Source: Hydrogenophaga sp. (GTDB lineage Bacteria > Pseudomonadota > Gammaproteobacteria > Burkholderiales > Burkholderiaceae_C). Taken from it: DNA of 5,759 nucleotides. Position 1 is the stretch's first letter, and each line of letters starts with the position of its first letter. The notes under the pieces are model-generated. The model did no database searches and had not been told where the DNA came from. It saw nothing but the letters and a program-made list of their open reading frames with translations. Positions 5,665-5,759 of the stretch are shown here, one piece after another. A program made the position numbers and the translations under genes. Where the stretch lies: contig JAGXRS010000309.1 in NCBI GenBank assembly GCA_018335615.1, positions 1 to 5,759 of the forward strand. The letters are read 5' to 3'.

Positions 5665-5692
5665 CCGCCGGCCCTGTCAGGCTGGCAGGCGG
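5665..5692 (-). other. Small hairpin in the aapQ leader
   Basis: On the minus strand CCGCC (5692-5688) pairs with GGCGG (5669-5665), followed inward by one mismatch and three more G-C pairs, leaving a loop of about 10 nt. It lies in the 135 bases between the right edge and TTG 5624 and would hide the AGGG that could serve GTG 5663. The rest of that stretch holds nothing I can assign. Such hairpins between a binding-protein gene and its permease gene often reduce downstream expression, but here that is inference. Confidence 0.25.
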
Positions 5693-5759
5693 GTGCTTGT
5701 CATGGGGGCCACCGGCCGGCTGCCCGGGCGGGGCGGGGGCTTCAGTGCTTGGCGGAGCA

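Noticed and set aside
5621..5758. Minus-strand frame open from the right edge to a TGA overlapping the aapQ TTG
   Set aside because: Pro/Ala/His-rich without any recognisable protein character; probably chance openness in GC-rich DNA.
5742..5759. Tail of aapJ (five codons then TGA) at the right edge
   Set aside because: Five residues (C-S-A-K-H) cannot be assigned to any family; kept only as a possibility in the findings.

Overview
The window is GC-rich, densely coded and uses several non-ATG starts (GTG, probably TTG). Gene content and protein character suggest a betaproteobacterium of the Burkholderiales, most likely Comamonadaceae (Hydrogenophaga/Acidovorax-like). That placement is inferred from remembered family resemblance, not from a search. 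I see no rRNA, tRNA, CRISPR array, insertion sequence or phage gene.

Left part (1-1199): a divergent heavy-metal module. A cation-efflux (CDF-type) transporter, cut by the left edge, reads leftward from 643. A MerR-family regulator of the Cd(II)/Pb(II) (CadR/PbrR) group reads rightward from 714. Between them lies a MerR-type promoter: -35 TTGACC, a 19-bp spacer carrying an imperfect dyad, and -10 TCAAAT, firing toward the transporter. The regulator keeps the three cysteines of its subfamily and has a histidine-containing tail. The transporter has a Cys/His-rich N-terminus and a Cys where the TM5 metal site usually has His.

Middle and right part (1242-5759): everything reads leftward. In transcription order these are aapQ (5624 to 4452), aapM (4449 to 3331, junction ATGA), a 152-nt spacer with a strong imperfect hairpin, aapP (3178 to 2435), a 74-nt spacer with a smaller hairpin, and an exported glycerophosphodiester phosphodiesterase (2360 to 1242). 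AapQ, AapM and AapP are the two membrane subunits and the ATPase of a polar/general L-amino-acid ABC importer. The periplasmic binding protein AapJ is not in the window and would be expected just beyond the right edge. The phosphodiesterase is convergent with the merR-type gene, and a GC-rich hairpin lies between their stop codons.

No undescribed system stands out; every gene falls in a known family. The most useful items to follow up are the hairpin/possible dispersed repeat between aapM and aapP, the Cys-substituted transport site with its well-formed MerR promoter, the (GGAAGA)3 repeat at the aapM start, and several start-codon choices.
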